From Euryarchaeota archaeon UBA258 (lineage in GTDB: Archaea > Thermoplasmatota > Poseidoniia > Poseidoniales > Poseidoniaceae), in the NCBI GenBank assembly GCA_002502605.1, contig DAPR01000048.1:1-27461 (forward strand): a stretch of 27,461 nucleotides of DNA. The letters are read 5' to 3'. The translations under genes were made by a program, and so were the position numbers. Positions 15,829 through 23,418 of this stretch are shown here, piece after piece. The notes below the pieces were generated by a model that did not search any database, was not told the DNA's origin, and worked only from the letters and a program-made list of their open reading frames with translations. Within the stretch, counting starts at the first letter, position 1, and every line of letters begins with the position of its first letter.

Positions 15829-16415
15829 TCCGGCGTATTGTTGCTTCTGAGTGCACGAATCATATCGATTCGACTGACAAGCCCAACAAGTTCTCCCCGC
15901 CGACTCACCAAGAGAAGTTCAGAACTACCCAATAAACGCCGAGCTTCACCAATAGACACATCTGCATCAATCAAGGTAAAGTCCACCCTCATCACTTCCT
16001 CGACCAGAGCGTTTCTCGAAACGTTCTCTTTCAACAGACTTGATTCAGATACCAGGCCAATGACTGAACCATCGGCGTTCAATACAGGGAGGTGACTTAT
16101 CCCTCCAATCACCATCTTGTCGATGGAGGATTGCACAGTATCTGTTTGAGCCAGCGTCGTAATTTCACTTACCATGATGTCCCCTACTGTGTGGGCTTCT
16201 TCCGGGTTTTCTTCTCGCTTGAGTGCTCGAACCATTTTTCTCAAGGTAGACACTCTTGGGTCGACAACTTCATTTTCGACTTTGGCAATCACCGACTGCG
16301 TTAGGCCGGAGCGCTCAGCCAGCATGGCTTGAGTGAGTCCCAATGACTTACGCCATTGACGTAAATAGCCGCCCGTGGGGATTTCCATTGTACGGTCCTG
16401 GTTGGCGAAGGACAT
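15825..16415 (-). CDS. HTH (Xre-type) transcription regulator with two CBS domains
   Basis: A 196-residue regulator. Residues about 14-66 form a Cro/C1-type helix-turn-helix (LGLTQAMLAERSGLTQ, with the recognition helix just after). Residues about 74-130 and 136-190 are a CBS pair, with typical VGDIMV and HLPVLNADGSVIGLVS segments. CBS pairs commonly bind AMP, ADP, ATP or S-adenosylmethionine, so the protein probably senses an adenine nucleotide and changes DNA binding. HTH-CBS fusions are common in archaea. ATG 16415 is chosen because GGTGA lies 5 bases upstream; ATG 16388 in frame has no such site. It is divergent from glutamine synthetase across 238 bases of AT-rich DNA with dyads, so it may regulate itself and glnA. 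That is inference from position. Confidence 0.9.
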   Translation of the reverse strand: MSFANQDRTMEIPTGGYLRQWRKSLGLTQAMLAERSGLTQSVIAKVENEVVDPRVSTLRKMVRALKREENPEEAHTVGDIMVSEITTLAQTDTVQSSIDKMVIGGISHLPVLNADGSVIGLVSESSLLKENVSRNALVEEVMRVDFTLIDADVSIGEARRLLGSSELLLVSRRGELVGLVSRIDMIRALRSNNTPD

Positions 16416-16435
16416 GAGTTCACCGGTCGGCGCCC

Positions 16436-16452
16436 AGTTTCAACGAGAAACT
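16436..16452 (-). promoter_or_regulatory. Hairpin in the leader of the HTH-CBS gene
   Basis: AGTTTC and GAAACT (16436-16441, 16447-16452) form a perfect 6-bp stem with a 5-base loop, 20 bases upstream of ATG 16415. It could be an operator dyad or a leader hairpin. Confidence 0.35.
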
Positions 16453-16546
16453 CGGAGGAAAAATCTCCTTGTTCAAATGGTTACGGAACAACATTGTACG
16501 CGAACATACGAATAAATTACGACGCGTATGCGCTCCGAATAATAAG

Positions 16547-16583
16547 CAAATGACTTACAATAATTTATTATAACAATCATTTG
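16547..16583. repeat. Inverted repeat CAAATGA/TCATTTG in the glnA promoter region
   Basis: CAAATGA (16547-16553) and TCATTTG (16577-16583) are perfect inverted arms whose centres lie 30 bases apart, about three helical turns, just upstream of the AT-rich candidate TATA of glnA. The layout suits a dimeric regulator binding two sites or looping. Confidence 0.4.
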
Positions 16584-16641
16584 ATAAAATAAAACTAAAA
16601 TTAGTTGAGCGTATGTTTGATATACCGTCTCGACAGGCAAC

Positions 16642-16649
16642 GGGGTGAT
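16642..16649 (+). promoter_or_regulatory. Strong Shine-Dalgarno of glnA
   Basis: GGGGTGAT matches the archaeal anti-SD (complement of GGAGGTGAT) at all but one base, 4 bases before ATG 16654 and 7 before ATG 16657. It rules out GTG 16645 as the start. Confidence 0.75.
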
Positions 16650-16653
16650 ACCC

Positions 16654-17667
16654 ATGATGGATAAAGCAAAACTAGAGTACATTTGGCTCGACGGATATTT
16701 CCCAACTCAGAACATGCGAAGCAAGACACTCGTGAAGAAAGATTTCACCGGAACACTCGAAGAATGCCCAATGTGGAACTTCGACGGATCATCAACCAAA
16801 CAAGCTGAAGGAAACTCCTCGGACTGCCTTCTCAAACCAGTTGCCATCTACCCAGACCCTCAGCGATTCAACGGTTATTTGGTCATGTGTGAAGTTATGA
16901 ATGCCGATGGAACACCTCACGCAAGCAACGGACGAGCTACGATTGAAGACGACGATGAAGATTTCTGGTTCGGTTTTGAACAAGAATATTTCATCATGGA
17001 CACAGAAACCCAACTCCCTCTTGGATTCCCAGTAGGTGGATTCCCCGGACCTCAAGGGATGTACTACTGTTCAGTTGGTGGCAGGAACACGCACGGGCGT
17101 TCTTTAGTCGAAGAACACGCTGACCTTTGCCTTGATGCTGGAATAAACTTTGAAGGAATCAACCAAGAAGTTGCGTGTGGGCAATGGGAATTCCAAATTT
17201 TTGCGAAGGGTGCTAAGAAAGCCGGCGACGAACTTTGGGTCGCTCGATACCTTCTCGACCGTTTGACTGAAAGTTACGGTTGTTACATTGAATACCATCC
17301 AAAACCAGTCAAGGGAGACTGGAACGGGTCAGGAATGCACGCTAATTTCTCCGATGGACGAATGCGGGATGAGGGTGGAGAGGAACTGTTCACCAAAATC
17401 TGTGAAGAATTTGGTAAGAACATCAAGAAGCACATGGACGTCTATGGCGAATATAACGACCAACGTCTTACAGGGCTTCACGAGACCCAATCCATTGACC
17501 AATTCTCATACGGCGTTTCTGACCGCGGGGCATCCATCCGAATCCCGGTAACCGTTCCTGAAGACGGCTGGGTTGGGCGCCTCGAAGATCGCCGGCCGGC
17601 ATCGAATGGAGACCCATACAAGATTGGCGCTGTGATCATTTCGACCACCAAAGCTTCTTACAATTGA
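16654..17667 (+). CDS. glnA: Glutamine synthetase, type II (eukaryote-like)
   Basis: Makes glutamine from glutamate, ammonia and ATP. At 337 residues it is far shorter than the GSI enzymes (about 450) usual in archaea, and it has the GSII pattern: WNFDGSST (41-48), a metal-site FEQEY (108-112, Glu109/Glu111), PLGFPVGGFPGPQG (122-135), GINQEV (168-173), GQWEFQ (176-181), GDWNGSGMHANFS (221-233, His229) and EDRRPASNGDPY (311-322). The residues for metal, ammonium and ATP binding appear intact. GSII is not controlled by adenylylation, so regulation is probably at transcription, and a regulator with CBS domains is encoded divergently. ATG 16654 or 16657 follows a near-perfect SD. The stop overlaps the convergent SemiSWEET gene by 10 bases. 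Confidence 0.95.
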   Translation: MMDKAKLEYIWLDGYFPTQNMRSKTLVKKDFTGTLEECPMWNFDGSSTKQAEGNSSDCLLKPVAIYPDPQRFNGYLVMCEVMNADGTPHASNGRATIEDDDEDFWFGFEQEYFIMDTETQLPLGFPVGGFPGPQGMYYCSVGGRNTHGRSLVEEHADLCLDAGINFEGINQEVACGQWEFQIFAKGAKKAGDELWVARYLLDRLTESYGCYIEYHPKPVKGDWNGSGMHANFSDGRMRDEGGEELFTKICEEFGKNIKKHMDVYGEYNDQRLTGLHETQSIDQFSYGVSDRGASIRIPVTVPEDGWVGRLEDRRPASNGDPYKIGAVIISTTKASYN

Positions 17668-17969
17668 GATTCAACTTCGTTCTTTCGAACGCGATAGACG
17701 CCGAGAATGACGGCACCGATGACCGTTAGGGTCATGATGTTCGCAGCAATCATGGCAAATGAATCCACGAGGACACCATAGAGTAACCACAGCCCCAGTG
17801 CAAACGATACCACGCCAAATGTTGCCAGCGAAATACCGTCATGGCGCTTGTGAACCCAGACTTGGATGATTTGCGGAATCCAAGCAATGATTCCGATGAC
17901 GCCTGCGAGCAAGCCAATCGCCTCAATCCATGCCTCTGCCATATCCATTGCCGTCGAAGCAACCTTCAT
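17658..17969 (-). CDS. SemiSWEET / PQ-loop small transporter
   Basis: A 103-residue membrane protein with three helices (about 13-35, 48-68, 72-92), the size of SemiSWEET proteins that dimerise to form a sugar uniporter. The PQ motif is IPQ (31-33) in the first helix, followed by basic HKRHDGIS in the loop. The conserved Asn77 lies in the third helix (AANIMT). ATG 17969 is chosen because GAGGT (17973-17977) lies just upstream and the gene then begins 17 bases after the NERD gene's stop; the longer in-frame ORF from 18050 would overlap that gene. Sugar is the usual substrate of the family, but other small solutes are possible. It is the last gene of a minus-strand unit. Confidence 0.85.
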   Translation of the reverse strand: MKVASTAMDMAEAWIEAIGLLAGVIGIIAWIPQIIQVWVHKRHDGISLATFGVVSFALGLWLLYGVLVDSFAMIAANIMTLTVIGAVILGVYRVRKNEVESQL

Positions 17970-17986
17970 CAAACCTCGTGACAATG

Positions 17987-18910
17987 TTAGACATTCTTTG
18001 CCCACGGAGCGGGTGGCTTTGAGATGTTGATGTGAGTGATGTTCGCCCAATCGACTTTGCGTGGAGACTTTTCGCCGACGACGTGCATTTCGAGTTTCAA
18101 ATCATAGGGGATTTTGGCCACGATGTTCTTGCCGCCTGTTTTGAGCGTCACCTCACTTGGGTTGTTTGAAAACAGTGACAAGAGAGAGCGATGGTGGACG
18201 GTTGTTGCTTCAACCCCTTCACTTCGAGTGGCGAACCAAGAACGCAATTGGTCCCCTAATCCCAGCGCATAAACATCACCTTTGAGCATCAATCCCCCGT
18301 GCAAATGAACTTCGTCCCAAGTATTGAACCCCTCCAAAGTTTCGACTAAGTCCGGGTTTATCTCACCTGGAGCCGTTGTTTCCAGTATCTTGATGAAACC
18401 GGCTTCATCCACCATTTTCGCAGCTAAATCCTCTGGTATTTCAGGCCAGTCAAGCCGTTGATGCGTCATGGCTACAATGACGTCAACCTCCAACGGGTCT
18501 TGTTGGTGTGGAGTCGCAGGAGGTTCCAACCGTTTGTTATGCAGCGCGGTGAGGATCTTTGCTTTGCGTGCGATTCTATCAGCAACGCCATCGTGATTGT
18601 GCTGCGTACCGTTGTTTCTGTTTTGGACGAAGTGATGTTCCTTGGTAATGATGAATGAGCCAGCCCAGTGCTTCTGTTCAACCACCAGCATTGTGTTTCC
18701 ACCAATGACAACCATGTCAATTTCACGTCGTCCACCGTCAGGGTCGGGTATTCGTACAGATTCGTAAATGCTCCATCCGTTTTCTCGTCCAGCAGCTCTG
18801 GAAAGTTTACACAAGCGCATTTCAGCCAAATCGCCCGCGCGGTGTATGTCGTCAGGTGGGTGTTTCAAACGTCGTGAACGCCACCAATTCCACCGAACCT
18901 TGAACGACAT
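17987..18910 (-). CDS. NERD (nuclease-related) domain protein
   Basis: A 307-residue soluble protein. Residues about 22-140 match the NERD domain, a presumed PD-(D/E)xK-type nuclease fold: a first helix with AGDLAE (25-30), then REIDMVVIGG (62-71) supplying Asp65, and VVEQKHWAG (76-84) supplying Glu78 and Lys80 of the E-x-K pair. The key residues are present, so nuclease activity is possible but not proven. The C-terminal half (150-307) is unfamiliar. The start is ATG 18910: GGTGAT (18918-18923) lies 7 bases before it, and that SD contains the TGA stop of the HAD gene, so the two are translationally coupled. Earlier GTG 18922 and ATG 18919 in frame are less well placed. Confidence 0.82.
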   Translation of the reverse strand: MSFKVRWNWWRSRRLKHPPDDIHRAGDLAEMRLCKLSRAAGRENGWSIYESVRIPDPDGGRREIDMVVIGGNTMLVVEQKHWAGSFIITKEHHFVQNRNNGTQHNHDGVADRIARKAKILTALHNKRLEPPATPHQQDPLEVDVIVAMTHQRLDWPEIPEDLAAKMVDEAGFIKILETTAPGEINPDLVETLEGFNTWDEVHLHGGLMLKGDVYALGLGDQLRSWFATRSEGVEATTVHHRSLLSLFSNNPSEVTLKTGGKNIVAKIPYDLKLEMHVVGEKSPRKVDWANITHINISKPPAPWAKNV

Positions 18911-18917
18911 AAGCCAC

Positions 18918-18923
18918 ATCACC
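18918..18923 (-). promoter_or_regulatory. Shine-Dalgarno of the NERD gene overlapping the HAD stop
   Basis: GGTGAT on the minus strand includes the TGA stop of the HAD gene and lies 7 bases before ATG 18910. This is ideal spacing and decides the start. Confidence 0.65.
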
Positions 18924-19707
18924 GTAACAATTCGTCCACGCTCTTGACGATGACGGTTGGCTGCTGTTCTGCACCGTCTGGGAGTTCGTTGACATCGTCC
19001 ATGGTCGCTTCACCTGAGAGGACCAGTACGCCAACACAACCCGCACGGCTCGCCATGGCGAGGTCGGTGTACAAACGGTCGCCAACCATGGCGCAACGGG
19101 CAGGGTCGAGGCCTAAGGCTTCGATTTTGTGAAGAATCATTCCAGCGTTGGGCTTTCCAGAAATGTGAACAGGGTCAACTCCAGTTGTTGCTTTGAGCAT
19201 GGCTAAGTACGCTCCAACATCCGGCAATCCTCCATCAGGAGATGGGCAGACCATATCCGGGTGACTTGCCACTAAGGGTACGCCAGAGTGCATGAATATG
19301 CTGGCTTGAGATATTTTTTCATACGAAATTTCAGTATCGTATCCAAGTACAACGTATTGGGGCTCTTGACTTTGGGTTTCTATGCCCTTTTCTTCAAGCA
19401 TTTCTCTCATGCCTTCAGTTCCGATTAACCATGTTTTTGTGATGCCGTTTGAGTCGAGCCAAGAGAGCAAGTCATGCGTCGATAGCAAAACATCGTCGGC
19501 TTCTGCAGGTATTCCAAACGCTTGCAACTTCTTCACATATTGCTTGACTGAACGGCTTGAATTGTTTGAAAGAAAGTATCGTTTCACGCCCTTTTCATCG
19601 CAGCGGGCGAGGAAGTCAAGCGCGCCCTCAATGAGGTTTCCACCCAAATAAATCGTTCCGTCTAAATCAAGAAATACAGCGTCAATTTCATTGAGTTGAG
19701 CATCCAT
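18919..19707 (-). CDS. HAD-superfamily IIA phosphatase (NagD/phosphoglycolate-phosphatase-like)
   Basis: A 262-residue hydrolase removing phosphate from a small metabolite. Motif I DLDGT (14-18) gives nucleophile Asp14 and acid Asp16, motif II is LSNNS (46-50), the motif III Lys is in HISGKPNAG, and motif IV is MVGDRLYTD. The large C2A cap between motifs II and III and the overall length fit the NagD family (nucleotidase, 4-nitrophenyl phosphatase, phosphoglycolate phosphatase). The exact substrate is not readable. It lies 9 bases after the geranylgeranyl reductase gene and is coupled to the NERD gene downstream. ATG 19707 gives a normal N terminus with motif I at residue 14. Confidence 0.92.
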   Translation of the reverse strand: MDAQLNEIDAVFLDLDGTIYLGGNLIEGALDFLARCDEKGVKRYFLSNNSSRSVKQYVKKLQAFGIPAEADDVLLSTHDLLSWLDSNGITKTWLIGTEGMREMLEEKGIETQSQEPQYVVLGYDTEISYEKISQASIFMHSGVPLVASHPDMVCPSPDGGLPDVGAYLAMLKATTGVDPVHISGKPNAGMILHKIEALGLDPARCAMVGDRLYTDLAMASRAGCVGVLVLSGEATMDDVNELPDGAEQQPTVIVKSVDELLR

Positions 19708-19716
19708 ACTATCGCC

Positions 19717-21096
19717 TCAGAAAAGCAGTGTTTTCATCATAAACCAAGGGGAATGAAGGTTTTCTTGCGCCTCTTTACTGGCAATCATTTCCGTCATCAT
19801 TTCTTGCAGTGCAGGCTTCTTCTCAGCCTTGCCGACAAACCAGTTGAGTAGCCATGAACGCCGACTTAACTTCTGCATCCGGAATGAGTTTTTCAATTCT
19901 GGGCCAAGGACTTTCCAAACTTCATCTTGATAGTCTAAAAAGGGTAATTTTTCTTGGATATGCCGTGCTGCCATTTCGCCAGTGACCAGTGCGTTCCCGA
20001 CACCTTCTCCTGAAAACGGGTCGACCAGTGAGGCAGCGTCTCCAACCAATCGAATTCCGTTCATGCTCGAACGACGAGGCTGGCGGTCTGCTTTTTTGCG
20101 TGGAGAGCCGAACGGCAATTGCCACCCTTTGGCCGAGCCAGGTACCATTTCCGCATCAGCAAATCGTTCTTTGAACATCGGATGATTGGCAATAACATCT
20201 GCTTGGAGTGCTTTGAGTTTTTTCTTCTGCTTATCCATCAACCCCATCACCATGCCGATGCCGACGTTGACCACGTTTTCTGAAACGGGGAACAACCAGA
20301 AATAACCAGGAATCACGGTGTCAACAAAGTGAATTTCAATATCTCCAGAACTTTCTTCGCAGCCCTTAACATTACTCCAATATTCGCGGTATCCACCGCA
20401 GTAGTGATCTCTGTCCACCATTGCTTCACCGTACGATGATTCGACGACGGAACGAGCAACGGGACACCTGTATCCTCCAGCGCCAACCAGTTCGCGAGAG
20501 TGGAACGTGCGTTCCTCTCCACCTCTTCCACCGATTCGAAGAACAAGTCCAGAGGCATGGCGAGCATCACCACTGCCTTCGCCAGGGTCTTCACCTCCCT
20601 TACCATCATCGAACAAAACGGTACGAACTTCGCCACCCTGAATTACAGAACCCCCCGCATCTCGAACCAGCTTCTGGCAACGGTTGAACAGGAGGGAATC
20701 GAATTGAGCCCGGGGCAATGCATAGCCCGCCTCAAGTCGCTGAACATCTTCCTCAGGCAACGGCACCCGCACTGAATTCCCCTTTGGGGAGGAGAACATT
20801 ATTCCAGTAACCCGAAAATGGGGCGTTGATTCTAAGTCGGCCTTAACTCCAAGTTCTTGGACGTGTGAAAGGGATTTTCCTCCAACTGCATCTCCACAGA
20901 TTTTATCGCGAGGCCAAACCTCTTTTTCGATGAGCAATACCTTGGCGCCCGCTTTAGCGAGATATCCGGCAGCAGATGAGCCACCAGGGCCCCCACCGAC
21001 GACGATAGCGTCGAATTCAGCACCACTTTCTGGCATTTCCCCAGTCTCAATTGGCTGCTCCCACGAGCGCACACCTTGTGCTCCTTTCGTCGTCAT
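19717..21096 (-). CDS. Geranylgeranyl reductase family FAD-dependent oxidoreductase
   Basis: Saturates the double bonds of geranylgeranyl chains on archaeal ether lipids or of related prenyl groups such as quinone tails. The 459-residue flavoprotein has the FAD-binding VVGGGPGGSSA (32-42), Glu57 at the end of the second strand, ICGDAVGG (66-73) and the second FAD motif VGDAASLVDPFSGEGVGNA (351-369). The usual GADG between them reads GAGG (205-208), losing the Asp. The C-terminal ~80 residues are helical and hydrophobic, fitting membrane association. The start is uncertain among ATG 21096, GTG 21105 and ATG 21114; GGGGTGA at 21115-21121 favours one of the upstream codons by spacing to GTG 21105. 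The HAD phosphatase gene follows after 9 bases. With GGGP synthase this makes two ether-lipid genes in the window. Confidence 0.9.
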   Translation of the reverse strand: MTTKGAQGVRSWEQPIETGEMPESGAEFDAIVVGGGPGGSSAAGYLAKAGAKVLLIEKEVWPRDKICGDAVGGKSLSHVQELGVKADLESTPHFRVTGIMFSSPKGNSVRVPLPEEDVQRLEAGYALPRAQFDSLLFNRCQKLVRDAGGSVIQGGEVRTVLFDDGKGGEDPGEGSGDARHASGLVLRIGGRGGEERTFHSRELVGAGGYRCPVARSVVESSYGEAMVDRDHYCGGYREYWSNVKGCEESSGDIEIHFVDTVIPGYFWLFPVSENVVNVGIGMVMGLMDKQKKKLKALQADVIANHPMFKERFADAEMVPGSAKGWQLPFGSPRKKADRQPRRSSMNGIRLVGDAASLVDPFSGEGVGNALVTGEMAARHIQEKLPFLDYQDEVWKVLGPELKNSFRMQKLSRRSWLLNWFVGKAEKKPALQEMMTEMIASKEAQENLHSPWFMMKTLLF

Positions 21097-21200
21097 GGTG
21101 TTCACACAACGCATTCACCCCTTGAGTCTTAGCGTTCAAGCGGTTGTAAATCATCCATCTCTACCGTCATACTCATTGGGCGACGCTTCTGCCAAGAAAC

Positions 21201-22175
21201 ATGGGGGAGCAAGTTACGACAGCATCGTCGTCGTTCGACGCAATGGCTTTACCTCCTTCCGAACGAAGGAAGGCATTGTTCGCCCTTCTTGTTGTAACAT
21301 CGGTATGGGGTGCCACTTTCATTTGGATGAAGCAGGCCCTCAACACGCTCGAACCAGAAATACAATCTCAAGGGCGTTTCCAAATCGTTGCTCTTTTGGT
21401 TGCCGCACGTTTTATCGTCGCCGCTGTTGTTATGTTCGCTGCTTTTTCGAAAGCAAGAACAGCTCTTCGCCAATCAGAACAATGGAAAGGTGGGCTGATT
21501 CTTGGAAGCATCATGTTGGTCGGCTTTGTGACGCAGATGATTGGTCTTGACGACATCACACCTTCAGTGTCTGCATTCTTAACGTCTCTGTACGTCGTAT
21601 TCACTGCCTTAATCACCATTGTTTTTAGCAAATCAAAACCAACCAGAACCCTTCTTTTTGGCGTTCTTTTGGCAACCTTTGGCGCAGGTTTCATCCAAGG
21701 CCCACCGCATCTCACGTGGGGGCTTGGTGAAGTTTTGACCGTTGTATGCGCGGTGTTTTTCGCACTTCACATCATCTATACTCAAAAAATAACTCAGGAA
21801 GTCGATCCAATTGGAGTTACACTTACATCGTTCCTCGTCATTGCTTTGGGTTCAATCCTCTTGCTGTTTGCTTTTGGAGGGGGTCGGACTTTGGACCAGT
21901 GGGGCTTGATTTTCCAAGACGGCGTATTTTTACAAGTTCTTTGCCTTGGCATTGGTGGTTCTTTCTTTTGTCTGCTTTTACTCAATCTCTACCAGCGATA
22001 TTTGAATCCGATTCAAGCAGCCATCATTTACGCCCTAGAACCCGTATGGGCGACGATTTATGGCCTAAGTTTAGGCTTAGACCAGTGGACTGGATGGATA
22101 CTTTTGGGCGGCGGAGCCTTGTTCATGGGGAACATCGTCGTTGAATTATTTTCATCCGGCCATGAGGAAGAGTAA
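21201..22175 (+). CDS. DMT-superfamily permease (EamA type)
   Basis: A 324-residue integral membrane protein with about ten helices arranged as two EamA repeats. The first repeat starts with SVWGATFIWMK, typical of the N-terminal helix of this superfamily, and the second ends with the pattern ALEPVWATIYG. Such proteins export or exchange amino acids, nucleotides, sugars or other metabolites; the substrate here is unknown. ATG 21201 has no SD but has a TATA-like ATACTCA about 29 bases upstream, so the mRNA may be leaderless. The stop TAA directly abuts the first ATG of the PLP-enzyme frame, so the two are probably one operon, and an amino acid or sulfur compound as cargo would fit. It is divergent from the geranylgeranyl reductase gene. 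Confidence 0.88.
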   Translation: MGEQVTTASSSFDAMALPPSERRKALFALLVVTSVWGATFIWMKQALNTLEPEIQSQGRFQIVALLVAARFIVAAVVMFAAFSKARTALRQSEQWKGGLILGSIMLVGFVTQMIGLDDITPSVSAFLTSLYVVFTALITIVFSKSKPTRTLLFGVLLATFGAGFIQGPPHLTWGLGEVLTVVCAVFFALHIIYTQKITQEVDPIGVTLTSFLVIALGSILLLFAFGGGRTLDQWGLIFQDGVFLQVLCLGIGGSFFCLLLLNLYQRYLNPIQAAIIYALEPVWATIYGLSLGLDQWTGWILLGGGALFMGNIVVELFSSGHEEE

Positions 22176-22211
22176 ATGGCGGGCGGCGACTCGCATACAT
22201 TGAGGGATACT

Positions 22212-23396
22212 ATGGCGGCTGACAAGAAAGACAATCTCAATGGTTTTGGGAGCAAGGCAGTTCACAGCGGAACCAACCATATTGGCGATGCCGTTAACAC
22301 TCCAATCTTCCAATCTTCAACCTACAAACTAACCGATGAACGGTATGCTGGGTGGGCTGCTGGAGCACAACACACCCTCCTTTATGCACGCCTCTCTACG
22401 GTAAATTCCGACGCTGTCGCCCAAAAGTTAACGGCCCTGGAAAACGGCGAAGATGCTGAGGTTTTCGCCTCGGGAATGGCAGCTATTTCAACCACGCTCT
22501 TGACGTTCCTTTCTGCTGGCGACCACATCGTGGCATCTCCTGACGTGTACGGTGGAACCTACGGTTTATTGACCGAAGAACTGCCTCGTTTTGGCATCGA
22601 AGTTACGATGGCAGATATGCGAGACCCAGCATCCTACGAGGCGGCCATTCAACCGAACACCAAGATTCTCTACATTGAAACGCTCACAAATCCTGTTCTC
22701 AAGGTGTGCGACATTCCCGCAATGGTTGAAATCGCTCAGCGCCACAACCTCTTGTGCATTATCGACAACACCTTCGCCTCGCCTTGGTCGTGCCAACCGC
22801 TTTCGATGGGAGTGGATTTGGTCATACATTCGACCACAAAATACCTCGGTGGCCACTCCGATATTATCGGCGGTGCAGTGGTTGGAAACAGAGAACACAT
22901 TTCACAAATTTTTGCTCGTAAAATTCATTTCGGCGGTAGCCCCGATCCACACAATTGCTATCTTCTTGAACGAGGTATGCGAACCCTCCACGTTCGAATG
23001 CCACTGTTGAGTGCGAACGCTATGGAAATCTCAAAACGACTTGAATCCCATCCACTGATTGAGAAGGTAAACTATCCGGGTCTTGAATCCCATGACGATT
23101 ATGAAGTCGCTCAAAGAGTCATGCCCCGTGGTTCTGGAATGGTTGCTTTTGTCGTTAAAGGCGGTGATGCTGCAGCACTCAAGTTCATGCGTGGTCTCGA
23201 AATCATCTACGAAGCAACCAGCCTCGGCGGCGTTGAATCACTCATCGAATGCCCATTCAACTCCAGTCACATGATGATTCCAGAGGAGGTTCGTCATGCT
23301 GCAGGCCTCGTACCAGGCTTCGTTCGAATGAGCATCGGTATCGAAGACCTTGAGGACCTTTGGAACGATATCAGCGCGGCCTTATCGACTCTTTGA
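22212..23396 (+). CDS. Cys/Met metabolism PLP enzyme (cystathionine gamma-synthase/lyase-like)
   Basis: A PLP-dependent enzyme of the trans-sulfuration family, 394 residues from ATG 22212. The PLP-binding Lys210 lies in HSTTKYLGGHSD. Other family marks are YAR (58-60), ASGMAA (86-91), DVYGGTY (111-117), the cofactor Asp185 in IIDNTFASP, and the C-terminal substrate-binding SLGGVESLIE. The family holds cystathionine gamma-synthase, cystathionine gamma- and beta-lyases, O-acetylhomoserine sulfhydrylase and methionine gamma-lyase, which sequence alone separates poorly; I do not choose one. GAGGG lies 5 bases before ATG 22212. ATG 22176, which abuts the permease stop, would add 12 residues and also has GAGG upstream. 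A LysE exporter gene follows after 22 bases. Confidence 0.9.
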   Translation: MAADKKDNLNGFGSKAVHSGTNHIGDAVNTPIFQSSTYKLTDERYAGWAAGAQHTLLYARLSTVNSDAVAQKLTALENGEDAEVFASGMAAISTTLLTFLSAGDHIVASPDVYGGTYGLLTEELPRFGIEVTMADMRDPASYEAAIQPNTKILYIETLTNPVLKVCDIPAMVEIAQRHNLLCIIDNTFASPWSCQPLSMGVDLVIHSTTKYLGGHSDIIGGAVVGNREHISQIFARKIHFGGSPDPHNCYLLERGMRTLHVRMPLLSANAMEISKRLESHPLIEKVNYPGLESHDDYEVAQRVMPRGSGMVAFVVKGGDAAALKFMRGLEIIYEATSLGGVESLIECPFNSSHMMIPEEVRHAAGLVPGFVRMSIGIEDLEDLWNDISAALSTL

Positions 23397-23418
23397 ACCG
23401 ATTGACGGGGGCTTTGCG

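Larger units (their letters stand above)
16416..16653. promoter_or_regulatory. Divergent regulatory region between HTH-CBS gene and glnA
   Basis: This is the longest non-coding stretch of the window (238 bases), clearly richer in A and T than its flanks. CGTATG occurs three times, at 16505-16510 (inverted), 16525-16530 and 16610-16615. AT-rich candidates for TATA boxes are around 16585-16594 (for glnA) and 16511-16518 (for the regulator). It also holds the two dyads listed separately. No ORF or RNA gene is seen in it. Confidence 0.6.

Noticed and set aside
20930..21550. A 206-codon plus-strand frame crossing the gap between the reductase and DMT genes
   Set aside because: It runs antisense to the reductase FAD motif and out of frame over the permease, so it is a chance frame.
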